Counted from the first letter of the stretch, positions 51,401 to 60,939 are shown. The stretch: 64,000 bases of DNA from Actinoplanes sp. M2I2 (GCF_023544445.1 NZ_JALPVJ010000002.1:682001-746000); one strand, 5' to 3'. Translations and numbers: made by a program. The notes: generated by a model not told the origin, from the letters alone.

Positions 51401-54352
51401 CTACTTGACCGGCTCGATCCAGATGTTGCGGTACTGGACCTTGTTCCCGTGATCCTGCAGCCGGATGGCCCCGGTGGACGGACCCTCCGGGATGTTCCCC
51501 CCGGTCCCGCCCGGGATCTCCACGTTGTTCTGAACCGTGCGCCCGTTCCAGACCAGCGTCACCCGAGCGTTGGACGTCTTGGCACCGGCCTCGTCATAGC
51601 GCGCCGCCGTGAACGTGATGTCGTACTTCTGCCACGTCTCCGGCGCAGTCGACATGTTCGCGTCCGGCGCCTTGATCGTGTAGATCGCTCCGGCCTCGTT
51701 GTTGTCCAGCGTCGTGTCGCCGTACGAGTCCAGGATCTGGATCTCGTAACGCTCCTGCTGGTAGACGCCGCTGTTTCCGCGGTTCTGCCCGGTCACCTCC
51801 GGCGGGAGCAGCGGGACCTTGAACTCCACGTGCAGCTTGTAGTCGCCGAACGCTTCCTTCGTGCGCAGGTCACCGCAGCAGACCTCGGTCGCCCCGCCCG
51901 TTACGGCCGGCCACTGGGCGCGCCGCCCGTCGGTGTGCAGCCAGTTATCGAGGCCGTTGCCGTCGAAGAGGGTGATGCGGGCGGCCGGCTTGCGGACGCT
52001 GATCAGGTCGAGGTTGAGGTGACCGCTGTCGGTCGTGTCGACCCGGACCTGGACAGCGTTCACGCCCTTCTTGAGTTTGAGCGTCTCGGTGACCGTCGCC
52101 CATTCTTCCCACGTCACTGTCGACGGGAACGACACTTGCTTGATCTTCTTGCCGTTGACGTAGACGCTCGCCGTCTTGGTGCCGCTGAACGGGTTGGGCC
52201 CGTTCGAATAGCGCAGGCCGACCTCGTAGTCGCCGGCCTTGTCGACCGTGACGTGGGAGGTGGTCGACGTGTTCAGCGAGCCCAGCCCGGCCACGAAACC
52301 GATGCCCGAGTAGCCGCGGTGGTCGGTCGCCAGGGCGGCCCCGCCTTCGCGGTTGCCCTCCTCGGCCTCGTAGAAGACCTGCTGGGTGCGCGGACCCGGC
52401 AGCTCGTTCATGGTGTACCAGGCTTCGGTGCTCCACAATGTCTCGCCGTCGCGGGCGCCGAACGGGCGCGGGGAGCGCAGGTGCACCACCCGGTCGCGGC
52501 GGAGCCCGGCCACGGTGAGGGTCACCGTCTTACGGTCGCCGGAGACCTTGGCCGCGGTCACACCCAGGGTCTCGCGGTCGACCTCCGGACCACCGTACTG
52601 CGGGGTCGGCACGTAACGCCACTGCTCCACCGCGTACGCCGAAGGCAGTTTGGCGACGGTCTCGTCGGAGAGCGGCTTGGTGTACTCGATTTTGAAGCCG
52701 GTCGCCGTGGCCTTCATGGTCTTCATGTCGAACACGTTCTTGCCGTTCGGGGTGAGCTTCTGCAGCCCGAAGCGCAGCTTGCCCTCCTGGCCCCAGTTGC
52801 CGTCCGCGCCGAGGCCGCCGACGTACAGCGAGCCGTCGGGTCCGAGCGACACCCGGTTGACGCCCGCCTCGAGGCCCTGCGTGTGCCGGAACACCGCGCC
52901 CTGCTCCTGGCCGTGCACGGTTTCGAGCGCCGCCCTCTGCAGACCGCCGTAGGTCACGTCGCCGATGACGAACTGGCCCTTGAACGGTCCGGATTTGAGC
53001 AGCACCGGCGTGCTGGGGGAGTTGGCGATCTGGTTCTGTGGCAGCCACAGCACCGGGCGGGTCACCGGCTGGTTGTCGTACGGGCCGTCGGGGTTGGTGT
53101 AGTGGTTGTAGAACGCGTCCTTCTCGACCTTGAGCAGTTTGGAGGACGGGAGCCAGCCACCCTGGTTGTCGGTGATGTAGAGGTCGCCGTCCGCCCCCCA
53201 GCCCATGCCGTTCGGGGTGCGCAGGCCGCCCGCGACCGTGGTCACCTTGCCGGTCTTGCGGTTGACCACGATGTGGGTGCCGCGGTTGCCGACCGGCTGC
53301 GGGTCGGTGGTGGCGCCGCCCAGGTTGATCGACACCGACAGGTTGACGTAGAAGTTGCCGCCCTTGTAGAGCAGGCCGAACGCGAACTCGTGGAAGTTGC
53401 CGCCGAACGGCCACGTGGCGACGGTGCGCCGGGTGTCGAGCACGTCGTCGCGGTCGGTGTCGCGCAGTTCGGTCAGCTCGTGCTTCTGGGAGACGTACAC
53501 CAGGCCGTCGACGACGGCGATGCCCATCGGCTCCTTGAGGTTGCCGGCGATCTTCTTGTACGTGACACCGCCGGGACCGCTCGCCTTGGTGACGCCGTCG
53601 ACCAGGTAGACCTCGCCGGTCACCGTGTCGGAGCCGCCCCAGGTGCTCAGCACCATCTTGCCGTCGGGCCGCCAGGCGATGCCGGTGACCTGCGGCTCGA
53701 AGCCGGGCGGGCGCAGGTTGGTGAGGTTGTAGCCGGGGTTGACCGCGGTCAGCGGCAGGCCGTCGCCGGGGGTGTCGGTGCCGGCCACGCATTCCTTGGT
53801 GCCGGGCGCGGTCACCCGGACGACGCCCGCGTCGGTGCTGAGCGCGCTGGTCGGCACCACCGAGAACTCGCCGGCGCCCGGGGGACGCCAGGACAGGGTG
53901 AGGCGCTGGCCGAACTCCTTGTCGAAGTGTTCGATGCGCAGCGGGTGCAGGCCCGCGGTCAGGGCGACGGTGCCGTCGCCGGGCGGTTCGACGTCGTGCA
54001 AGCCGTCGTGGTCGATAACGAGGTCGTCGTCGATGTACAGCTTGGAACCGTCGTCGCTGACCAGGCGGAAGCCGTACGTGCCGTCGGTGGGCACGGTCAG
54101 GTTCGCGAGCGCGTGCGTGACGAAGTTGTCGTTCAGCCCGAACTGCTCGGTGGTGGACCAGTCCACCGTGGGCATCAGCTTGTCCACATTGGGAGTCTGG
54201 CCGGGTTTGAGCTCGCAGACCCGGTTCATCGACTGGCCGATGTCGTAGGTCCGCAGGGTCACCCCCGGTTCCTGCTCCGGCGGTTCGGCCGCGGAGGCGG
54301 GCGCCGCCGCGAATGTTCCTATGAGTAGCCCGGCCACTAACACACGCTTCAT
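51401..54352 (-). CDS. Secreted PA14-propeller-CBM-3-keto-glycoside hydrolase protein
   Basis: A 983-residue exported protein. After a signal peptide (RVLVAGLLIGTFAAAPASA) come a PA14-like domain (about 30-175; FRLVSDDGSKLYIDDDLVIDHDG), a sorbosone-dehydrogenase-like six-bladed propeller (about 195-540; GIAWRPDGKMVLSTWGG, PNGMGWGADGDLYITDNQGG), an Ig-like segment (about 545-640), a CBM6/35-like domain (about 645-775; FYEAEEGNREGGAALATDH, LNLDLISV) and a C-terminal DUF1080/3-keto-disaccharide hydrolase domain (about 785-983; ITLFDGNGLDNWLHTDG, NSGVYQQERYEIQILDSYGD, GAIRLQDHGNKVQYRNIWIEP). The ATG has GTGGAG upstream. It may cleave C3-oxidised glycosides outside the cell. Confidence 0.85.
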   Translation of the reverse strand: MKRVLVAGLLIGTFAAAPASAAEPPEQEPGVTLRTYDIGQSMNRVCELKPGQTPNVDKLMPTVDWSTTEQFGLNDNFVTHALANLTVPTDGTYGFRLVSDDGSKLYIDDDLVIDHDGLHDVEPPGDGTVALTAGLHPLRIEHFDKEFGQRLTLSWRPPGAGEFSVVPTSALSTDAGVVRVTAPGTKECVAGTDTPGDGLPLTAVNPGYNLTNLRPPGFEPQVTGIAWRPDGKMVLSTWGGSDTVTGEVYLVDGVTKASGPGGVTYKKIAGNLKEPMGIAVVDGLVYVSQKHELTELRDTDRDDVLDTRRTVATWPFGGNFHEFAFGLLYKGGNFYVNLSVSINLGGATTDPQPVGNRGTHIVVNRKTGKVTTVAGGLRTPNGMGWGADGDLYITDNQGGWLPSSKLLKVEKDAFYNHYTNPDGPYDNQPVTRPVLWLPQNQIANSPSTPVLLKSGPFKGQFVIGDVTYGGLQRAALETVHGQEQGAVFRHTQGLEAGVNRVSLGPDGSLYVGGLGADGNWGQEGKLRFGLQKLTPNGKNVFDMKTMKATATGFKIEYTKPLSDETVAKLPSAYAVEQWRYVPTPQYGGPEVDRETLGVTAAKVSGDRKTVTLTVAGLRRDRVVHLRSPRPFGARDGETLWSTEAWYTMNELPGPRTQQVFYEAEEGNREGGAALATDHRGYSGIGFVAGLGSLNTSTTSHVTVDKAGDYEVGLRYSNGPNPFSGTKTASVYVNGKKIKQVSFPSTVTWEEWATVTETLKLKKGVNAVQVRVDTTDSGHLNLDLISVRKPAARITLFDGNGLDNWLHTDGRRAQWPAVTGGATEVCCGDLRTKEAFGDYKLHVEFKVPLLPPEVTGQNRGNSGVYQQERYEIQILDSYGDTTLDNNEAGAIYTIKAPDANMSTAPETWQKYDITFTAARYDEAGAKTSNARVTLVWNGRTVQNNVEIPGGTGGNIPEGPSTGAIRLQDHGNKVQYRNIWIEPVK

Positions 54353-54368
54353 CGGCGCTCCACGGTTA

Positions 54369-54399
54369 CCAGGTCGATACAACGTTGTGAACATCCTGG
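54369..54399 (-). promoter_or_regulatory. Nested palindrome, LacI-type operator candidate
   Basis: ACAACGTTGT (54379-54388) is a perfect 10-base palindrome with a central CG, as in LacI-family operators, and lies inside a CCAGG (54369-54373) ... CCTGG (54395-54399) pair centred within half a base of the same point. It is 17-47 bases upstream of the start of the 983-residue glycan protein. An AT-rich stretch behind it (GATATTTAACC) may hold the promoter. No LacI gene is in the window. Confidence 0.5.
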
Positions 54400-54469
54400 G
54401 GTACTTCTGCCAGGACGTCCAGACCTTTCGATATTTAACCCAGAACTTTTGTACGGCCGGGCAAAAGCT

Positions 54470-54500
54470 GACGGGCCCGGCCGTCGCGGCCGGACCCGTC
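54470..54500 (-). terminator. Hairpin after the heme peroxidase gene
   Basis: GACGGG-C-CCGGCCG (54470-54483) pairs with CGGCCGG-A-CCCGTC (54487-54500), 13 of 14 bases, around a TCG loop. It starts 17 bases beyond the peroxidase stop on the minus strand. Confidence 0.65.
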
Positions 54501-54516
54501 GGTCGGATGTGGAGGG

Positions 54517-56469
54517 TCAGCTTGCCGGCAGGATCAGCACCTGGCCGGGGATGACGCGGTCGGGGTTGGTCAGGACGGCCCGGTTGAGAGCGAAGATCTC
54601 CGGCCACCGGCCGGCGTCGCCCAGTTCGGCCTGGGCGATGCCGCTGAGCGTGTCGCCGCGCTGAACGGTGTACAGCCGCGGGATGTCGCCGACCGGCGTC
54701 GCCGGCGGCAGGACGAAGACCTGGCCGGCGAAGATGCGGCCGGGGTCGCGGATCAGCGCCTGGTTGAGCGCGTAGATCTGCGGCCACCGGTTGCCGGCGC
54801 CGAGCTGGGCCTCGGCGATGCCGAACAGGGTGTCGCCGGAGCGGACGGTGTAGGTCACGGGCTGCACGGCGCCGGGCAGCACCTTGGCCAGGCGCAGCAG
54901 GTCGGCCAGCTCGAACGTGCCGGGCTCGGCCGAGGGCAGCGACGGCGCCCAGCCGGGCTGGGTCAGGATCGAGTCGGCGCTGCGGCGGACCAGCCCGATC
55001 AGCACCTCGGCGATGAGCGTGCTGCCGACCGGGCCCAGGCGGTTGCCCTGGCCGAGCACCTTGGCCTCGGCCAGCACGTAGTACCAGAGCGGCGTACGGA
55101 ACTGGAACCCGCCGGCCTCGAGCGCGATCCGCTGCTCCTCGCCACCGGCCGCGATGACCTCGTCCTTGGTCAGCACCTGGACGCCGATGTGCTCGGCGAC
55201 GGCCTGGCCGGTCGGCAGGCGAAGCCGGTAGCCGCGCAGCAGGTTGCGCACGGCCAGGCGGGCGGCCAGATCGGGCTGCTCCGGCTGGCCGGTCACGTCC
55301 TGGAGGGCGAACAGGGCCTGGAACCTGTCGTTCTTGAACGCGGCCAGGCTGGGGTCGAGCCGGCGCGCCAGCCCCACGCCCGGGTCGTCACCGATGATGT
55401 TCTCCCACTCGACGATCCAGTTCTCGGGCAGGGTGGGGAAGCCGCCCAGACCGTCGCTCAGCGCGGTGAACGTGAAGAGCAGGTCCAGTGTCGCGGGGAT
55501 GCCGTCGTTGAGGTTGAAGTTCTCGTTGAAGTTGTAGGCGAAGCGCACCATCGAGTGGCCGAACCGGTAACCGGCCACCGAGAACTCCAGCGGCATGAAC
55601 GACGGCTCGGACAGCGGGTCGAACCACTTGTTGCCGTTGGCCACGATGTCGTCCACGATGGCCGGGTCGGCGACCCGCTTGAGGAAGTCGTGCACCACGA
55701 CGTGCTGGTAGTGCTGGCGCAGCACCCGGCGGGCCTCGTCGAACGACAGTCCCTGGTCGACCAGGGCGTTGTGCGCCCGCAGGAACGCGACGTGCAGCTG
55801 ACCGATGATGGTGTTCTCGTCGTTGCGGGGGTCGCCGATGACGGCCGCCCGGTCGTGCTCGATGTTGCCCGGGCTCGCGCCCTCGCGGGGCAGGTCGTGG
55901 AAGTCGTCGCCGGCCTTACTGTCCGGGCGCTTGACCGGCCGGGTCGTGCCACCGGTGGGGGAGACCTTGCCGACCAGCATCTTGTTGCCGTCGGCCGGGT
56001 CGCGCGGGGCCGGGAGGCCGTAGACGCTGTCCAGGTCGAGCATCGGGGTGCGCTGGTTGAGCAGCGCGTTGCGGATGGCTTCCACATTGAGCGGCGTCAT
56101 CGCCGGGTCGAGCAGCTGGGCCATCGTCGCCGAGCCGAAGCCCTGCTGGATCTCCAGCGTGATGTCGTGGTCGACGAACTGGCCGAAGTAGGTGTACGCC
56201 GCCGGGATGTCGCTGTCCTCGCCGTCCACGTCCCGGTCGACCATGGCGTTGCCGAGGTCCTTGAGCTGGGCCGGCGTCGTGGCGGTCTGCGGGAGCAGGT
56301 TCGCCTCGTCGTCCTGCAGGCCGGGGAACAGGAAGTCGAAGCTGTGGCCCTCGACCTGCCGGACCAGCGCGAAGGCCCCGGTACTGCGGGCGGCGACTTC
56401 GGCGAGGCCCTGTTCCGCGGTGACGAGGTCGTTCTCTGTGATCGGTCGTCCGTGTCCGAGACGCGGCAT
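54517..56469 (-). CDS. Animal-type heme peroxidase with two LysM domains
   Basis: A 650-residue protein. The peroxidase domain (about 15-500) is of the peroxidase-cyclooxygenase superfamily: distal His101 in FGQFVDHDITLE, GDPRNDENTIIGQLHVAFLRAHN as the signature segment, and the proximal His in YRFGHSMVRFAYNFNENF. Two LysM repeats follow (about 540-590, YTVRSGDTLFGIAEAQLG; 600-648, YTVQRGDTLSGIAQAELG), which should bind peptidoglycan. LysM implies action at the wall, but no signal peptide is visible at the ATG 56469, so export would need another route. A start change cannot be ruled out. Confidence 0.88.
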   Translation of the reverse strand: MPRLGHGRPITENDLVTAEQGLAEVAARSTGAFALVRQVEGHSFDFLFPGLQDDEANLLPQTATTPAQLKDLGNAMVDRDVDGEDSDIPAAYTYFGQFVDHDITLEIQQGFGSATMAQLLDPAMTPLNVEAIRNALLNQRTPMLDLDSVYGLPAPRDPADGNKMLVGKVSPTGGTTRPVKRPDSKAGDDFHDLPREGASPGNIEHDRAAVIGDPRNDENTIIGQLHVAFLRAHNALVDQGLSFDEARRVLRQHYQHVVVHDFLKRVADPAIVDDIVANGNKWFDPLSEPSFMPLEFSVAGYRFGHSMVRFAYNFNENFNLNDGIPATLDLLFTFTALSDGLGGFPTLPENWIVEWENIIGDDPGVGLARRLDPSLAAFKNDRFQALFALQDVTGQPEQPDLAARLAVRNLLRGYRLRLPTGQAVAEHIGVQVLTKDEVIAAGGEEQRIALEAGGFQFRTPLWYYVLAEAKVLGQGNRLGPVGSTLIAEVLIGLVRRSADSILTQPGWAPSLPSAEPGTFELADLLRLAKVLPGAVQPVTYTVRSGDTLFGIAEAQLGAGNRWPQIYALNQALIRDPGRIFAGQVFVLPPATPVGDIPRLYTVQRGDTLSGIAQAELGDAGRWPEIFALNRAVLTNPDRVIPGQVLILPAS

Positions 56470-56650
56470 GGTTGCTTCCCCCTGTGACGAAGTGCGAACA
56501 GACCGGCACGGTCGCGTGGCGGGCGCCTCGTACGGGCTGCGTTCCGCCGGCGGCCGACACGGCCGGTATCCAGTTGCCGTCACGTTAGGTAACTGGGGCC
56601 GTCAGGGCAGGCAGGAAGTTGACACTGACGGATCGGGTGCACTTGTCGTC

Positions 56651-56670
56651 CGCTCGTCGGGGGACGAGCG
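56651..56670 (-). terminator. Hairpin after the aldo/keto reductase gene
   Basis: CGCTCGTC (56651-56658), loop GGGG, GACGAGCG (56663-56670): a perfect eight-bp stem seven bases beyond the stop of the aldo/keto reductase gene on the minus strand. Confidence 0.6.
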
Positions 56671-56676
56671 TCGCGC

Positions 56677-57648
56677 TCAGTATCCGGAGGGCAGGCGGGG
56701 CGTGTAGTGCTCCTCGAGGGCGGCGACCTCGTCGTCGGTCAGCTCGAGCTCGAGCGCCGCGGCCGCGTCGGCCAGGTGGTTGACCTTGGTGGGACCGACG
56801 ATCGGCGCGTCGACCACCGGGTTGTGCAGCACCCAGGCCAGCGCCACCTGCGCCATCGGCACCCCGCGGGCCTCGGCGACCCGGCGAACCGCGTCGACGA
56901 TCGGCCGGTTCTGCTCACTCTCGTATCGCGCGTGCAGCGGGTCGGTCTTGGCCCGTTGAGTGCTCCGCTCGTCCCACGGGCGGGCCAGCCGGCCCTTGGC
57001 CAGCGGGCTCCACGGGATCGACCCGACGCCCTGATCGGCCAGCAGCCCGAACATCTCCCGCTCCTCCTCGCGCTGCAGGAGGCTGTACTGGTTCTGCATC
57101 GACACGAACCTGGTCCAGCCGCCCAGGTCGGCGGCGTGCTGCAGTTTGGCGAATTGCCAGGCCCACATGGACGAGGCGCCCAGGTAGCGGACCTTGCCGG
57201 CCCGGACGATGTCGTGCAGGGCCTCCATCGTCTCCTCGACCGGCGTCTCGGGGTCGAACCGGTGGATCTGGTAGAGGTCGACGTAGTCGGTGCCGAGGCG
57301 GGCCAGCGACGCGTCGATGTTCTCCAGGATCGCCTTGCGGGACAGGCCCGACCCGCCCGGGCCGTCGTGCATCGGGAAGAACACCTTGGTGGCCAGCACG
57401 ACCGAGTCGCGGTCGGTGTACTTGCGCAGGGCCCGCCCGACGATCTCCTCCGAGCTGCCGGCGCTGTAGCCGTTGGCCGTGTCCCAGAAGGTGATGCCCA
57501 GCTCGACAGCCTGGCGGAACAGCGGCTCGGCGGCGTCGTCGGCGAGCGACCACTGATTGGTGCCGCGGTCGGGCTGGCCGAAGCTCATGCACCCCAGCGC
57601 GATCCGGCTGACCTTGAGACCCGAGCTACCCAGACGTGTGTATCGCAT
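56677..57648 (-). CDS. Aldo/keto reductase
   Basis: A 323-residue (beta/alpha)8 enzyme that uses NADPH. The tetrad is Asp and Tyr in WDTANGYSAG, Lys in VLATKVFF and His in DLYQIHRFDPE. LGCMSFGQPDRG at the N-terminus and VDAPIVGPTKVNHLADAAAALE at the C-terminus (the 2'-phosphate pocket) place it in the YajO/Tas-like group (AKR12/13-like). ATG 57648 is the natural start. Substrate unknown. Confidence 0.9.
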   Translation of the reverse strand: MRYTRLGSSGLKVSRIALGCMSFGQPDRGTNQWSLADDAAEPLFRQAVELGITFWDTANGYSAGSSEEIVGRALRKYTDRDSVVLATKVFFPMHDGPGGSGLSRKAILENIDASLARLGTDYVDLYQIHRFDPETPVEETMEALHDIVRAGKVRYLGASSMWAWQFAKLQHAADLGGWTRFVSMQNQYSLLQREEEREMFGLLADQGVGSIPWSPLAKGRLARPWDERSTQRAKTDPLHARYESEQNRPIVDAVRRVAEARGVPMAQVALAWVLHNPVVDAPIVGPTKVNHLADAAAALELELTDDEVAALEEHYTPRLPSGY

Positions 57649-57715
57649 GACCTCAACCTAGGCCCCGCTCCCGGTCGTCGCAGGCTTCGGCTGGCACCAC
57701 GGGCAGAGACGGCCG

Positions 57716-58456
57716 TCAGCAGTAGCGGGGCAGATACGTGGTCACCTGGTCGCGCCACGACGGCCAGTCGTGCGGAATGTCCGGGCCCCACAGGTCGTAC
57801 TCGTGCCGGAGGCCCTTCTCAGCCAGCAGCGCGGCCATCCCCGGGGTCGACGCCAGCGCCCCGGTGGTGTCCTCCCACTGTCCCTGCCCGCAGACCAGCA
57901 GGATCGTCAACCGCTCCCGCAGCCATCCCAGGTGGTCGCCGTGCAGGTTGGCCACGTAGTCCATCGGGTTGTTGAAATAGACGGCGTCCCCGCGCTCGCC
58001 CCACGCGTTCCAGGTGCCCGGGTCGTAGTTGCCCGAGAAACACAAGGCCGCCGGGAACAGGTCGGCGTGCCGGAAGGCGAGATTCAGGGCGTGGTACGCC
58101 CCGAGCGAGCAGCCGATCGTCGCGATCTCCACGTCGTCCCCGCTGTCGGCCCGGATGTGCGGCACGACGGCGTCGAGGATCCAGGTCTCGTAGCCGGCGT
58201 GCTGCCGGGCCCGTTCCTCCAGCGGCAGGTGATGCGCCGACCAGGTCCCCTCGTCGAACGAGTCGACGCAGTACAGTTTGACGCGGCCCGCTTCGAGGAG
58301 CGGCTCGATGGCAGCGACCATGCCGTTGTCCGACCATTCCCACGCGTTCCCCTTCTCGGTCGGGAACACGAGAAGCGGCCTTCCGTAGTGCCCGTGGACC
58401 GCGACGGTCGCCTCCGCGCCGTTGGCGGCCCGCAGTTGTACGGAGTAGTGGCGCAT
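57716..58456 (-). CDS. Esterase D-type alpha/beta hydrolase
   Basis: A 246-residue hydrolase of the putative esterase family (antigen 85/EsxA-like fold). The nucleophile elbow is GCSLGAYHA with Ser117; NWEW-like early strands (LVFPTEKGNAWEWSDNGM) and the late GPDIPHDWPSWRDQV hold the candidate His. No signal peptide is present. It probably hydrolyses simple esters in the cytosol. It lies 67 bases upstream of the aldo/keto reductase gene on the same strand and may share a transcript. Confidence 0.82.
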   Translation of the reverse strand: MRHYSVQLRAANGAEATVAVHGHYGRPLLVFPTEKGNAWEWSDNGMVAAIEPLLEAGRVKLYCVDSFDEGTWSAHHLPLEERARQHAGYETWILDAVVPHIRADSGDDVEIATIGCSLGAYHALNLAFRHADLFPAALCFSGNYDPGTWNAWGERGDAVYFNNPMDYVANLHGDHLGWLRERLTILLVCGQGQWEDTTGALASTPGMAALLAEKGLRHEYDLWGPDIPHDWPSWRDQVTTYLPRYC

Positions 58457-58804
58457 ACCCGATGAGTCTGCCGCAGCCCTGGGCATGGCGCGCGGCCGGT
58501 CACGGGTCGTGGTGACTTTGCGGTTGTGACGAAGGACGCGTCCCGCTTCGCAGGGAATTGCCAGCGGTGGTTGAGAGATTGGCAACATGGGCCGTTGAGA
58601 CTGGTGTGCGGGTGCAGGTCGCGGGTATCGGCAACCGGTCGGTGATCTGCGGCCGGAGCTGGCTACCAGCAAGATCACGTACGCTTTCGGACGGTCCGTG
58701 CACGAGTGGCGTACTGTGCCGAGTCGCTGTGCCCGGCGAGTTGCCGTGCGCCGAGTTTTCCGTCGAGGAATGGGGTCTGGGGATCCGTGACTGTGGGTGA
58801 CCGG
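58457..58804. other. 348-bp spacer before the PBP gene
   Basis: No gene supported; short frames on both strands look like shadows. A TTGCCA and a TTGGCAA stand 15 bases apart near 58564-58587, too far to count as the palindrome seen at the importer. No riboswitch fold was recognised. The promoter of the penicillin-binding protein gene should lie in the right half. Confidence 0.5.
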
Positions 58805-60922
58805 ATGAAGGGTCGATCGATCGTCGGCAAGGCCGGGTTGTTGCTGATGTGCGGCCTGTTGACGGCTGTGGTGGTGTCCGCCGCCGCGTTCCCGGCGGCC
58901 GCGCTGGGCGGCCTCGTGGCCAAGGCCGGCGCCGAGACCTTCGCGGCGATGCCGAGCACCCTGGTGCAGCAGACCGCCCCGCAGGTGACACGCATCCTGG
59001 CGAGCGACGGCAAGACGCAGATCGCCGTCCTCTACGACGAGTTCCGCAGCGACGTGCCGCTCAGCCAGATCTCGCCCAACATGCAGAACGCGATCGTCGC
59101 GGCCGAGGACCACAAGTTCTACGAGCACGACGGCGTCGACCTGAGGGGCATCGCCCGGGCGTTGGTCAACAACAGCCAGGGCGGCTCCCAGCAGGGCGCG
59201 TCGACGCTGACTATGCAGTACGTGCGGATGGCTCAGGCCTACGGGGCCAAGACGCCGCAGGAGGCGGTCGACGCGACCAAGGACAGCCCGGAACGCAAGA
59301 TCGCCGAGATGAAGTACGCGCTGCAGGTCGAGAAGGACCTGAACAAGAAGGAGATCCTGCGGCGCTATCTCAACCTCGCGCCGTACGGCAACGGCGCGTA
59401 CGGCATCTACGCCGGCAGCCAGGTCTACTTCAAGAAGTCGCCCAAGAACCTGACGATCGCCGAGGCGGCGCTGCTGGCCGGCATGGTGAAGGCGCCCTCG
59501 GCGTTCGACCCGACCACCAAGACCGGCCACCCGCAGGCGCTCGACCGGCGCAACTACATCATCGACAACATGGTCTCCCTCGGGCAGATCACCAAGGTCG
59601 AGGGCGAGAACGCCAAGAAGACGAAGCTGGCCCGCACGGCCAACCGGCCGGGCAACGGCTGCACCTCGGTGGCCGTCAACAACTGGGGCTTCTTCTGCGA
59701 CTACCTCTACCGCTGGTGGCTGGAGCAGAAGGACTTCGGCGCCAACGCGTACGAGCGGGAGCGTCAGCTCAAGACCGGTGGCTATACCATCGTCACCTCG
59801 CTGGACATCAAGGCGCAGAAGGCCGCGCGCAAAGAGATCACCCGCAAGATCGACGACAACGACAAGAACGCCGTCCTGCTCGCCGGGGTCGAGCCGGGCA
59901 CCGGTCACGTCAAGACGCTGGCGGCCAACCGCAAGTTCAAGCTCGACGACGGTACGAACCCGAAGAGCTCGAACCCGCAGGCGCGCCGGGCCGGCGCGCG
60001 GGCGACGTACCCGAACACGACGAACCCGATCATCACCGGCAGCGGCGACATCAACGGCTACCAGGCCGGCTCGGTGTTCAAGATGTTCACGATGGTGGCC
60101 GCGCTCGAGAACGGCTACGAGCTGGACTTCCCGATCACCTCCGGCTCGACCTACAGGTCGAGCTACCCGGTCGCGGCCGACTCGCCGGCGGCCTGCCCGG
60201 GCACGACGCTCTACTGCCCGAGCAACGCCTCGCCCAACGAGAAGGGCACGTTCAACATGTGGACCGGCTTCGGCAAGTCGGTCAACACCTACTTCGTGCC
60301 GCTGCAGGAGAAGGTCGGCGCCGAGAAGGTCGTCGACGTGGCCAAGCGCTTCGGCATGCAGTTCCGCTCCTCGGCCGAGCGCGACCTCATCGCCACCCCC
60401 CAGGCCGCGCACAACTTCGGTGCGTTCACCCTGGGCGTGACCGCCTCCACGCCGTTGGAGATCGCCAACGCGTACGCCACCCTGGCCGGTGACGGCATGT
60501 TCTGCGCCCCCACCCCGATCAAGCAGATCCGGACGGCCGCCGGCGCCAAGCTCAAGACCGGCCAGCCGTCCTGCAAGCGGGTCACCAGCGCCGACGTGGC
60601 CCGCAAGGCGCTCGACGCGGCCCGCTGCCCGGTCGGCGACCAGGCCCAGCTCGGCAACTGCGCCGGCGCCACCGAGGCCAACGCGCACCGCACGATCGAC
60701 CACCCGGTGTTCGGCAAGACCGGCACCACCGACGGCGACAAGACGGCGTCGCTGGTGGTCGGCTCGCGCAGCCTGGTCGTGGCCGGCTACATGGTCAACC
60801 CGGACTGGGCCAACCACACCGACCGCATGCCCCACGGCATCGTCAACCCGGTCGTCTACCGCACCCTGGCCGACTACATGAAGGGCGCGGAGTACGAGGA
60901 GTTCAAGAAGCCCGGCGAATAG
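58805..60922 (+). CDS. Class A penicillin-binding protein
   Basis: A 705-residue bifunctional cell-wall enzyme. Residues about 11-36 form the membrane anchor. The GT51 glycosyltransferase domain has IVAAEDHKFYEHDGVD with catalytic Glu101, then GASTLTMQYVRMAQ and KKEILRRYLNLAPYGNGAYG. The transpeptidase domain has SVFK (Ser423, Lys426), SVN (Ser492-Asn494) and KTG (638-640). It polymerises lipid II and cross-links peptidoglycan outside the membrane. A tandem start GTGACTGTGGGTGACCGG before ATG 58805 could add a few residues. The C-terminus is short and lacks the long PASTA or proline tails of other class A proteins. Confidence 0.92.
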   Translation: MKGRSIVGKAGLLLMCGLLTAVVVSAAAFPAAALGGLVAKAGAETFAAMPSTLVQQTAPQVTRILASDGKTQIAVLYDEFRSDVPLSQISPNMQNAIVAAEDHKFYEHDGVDLRGIARALVNNSQGGSQQGASTLTMQYVRMAQAYGAKTPQEAVDATKDSPERKIAEMKYALQVEKDLNKKEILRRYLNLAPYGNGAYGIYAGSQVYFKKSPKNLTIAEAALLAGMVKAPSAFDPTTKTGHPQALDRRNYIIDNMVSLGQITKVEGENAKKTKLARTANRPGNGCTSVAVNNWGFFCDYLYRWWLEQKDFGANAYERERQLKTGGYTIVTSLDIKAQKAARKEITRKIDDNDKNAVLLAGVEPGTGHVKTLAANRKFKLDDGTNPKSSNPQARRAGARATYPNTTNPIITGSGDINGYQAGSVFKMFTMVAALENGYELDFPITSGSTYRSSYPVAADSPAACPGTTLYCPSNASPNEKGTFNMWTGFGKSVNTYFVPLQEKVGAEKVVDVAKRFGMQFRSSAERDLIATPQAAHNFGAFTLGVTASTPLEIANAYATLAGDGMFCAPTPIKQIRTAAGAKLKTGQPSCKRVTSADVARKALDAARCPVGDQAQLGNCAGATEANAHRTIDHPVFGKTGTTDGDKTASLVVGSRSLVVAGYMVNPDWANHTDRMPHGIVNPVVYRTLADYMKGAEYEEFKKPGE

Positions 60923-60939
60923 CCGACGGATCTCCACGG

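Noticed and set aside
58564-58587. Third copy of the TTGCCA/TGGCAA site
   Set aside because: The half-sites are 15 bases apart instead of 4-5 and lack the flanking AGTGC.
58457-58804. Riboswitch upstream of the class A PBP gene
   Set aside because: GGGTGACCGG-like strings recall c-di-AMP switches, but the conserved core segments are not present in order.
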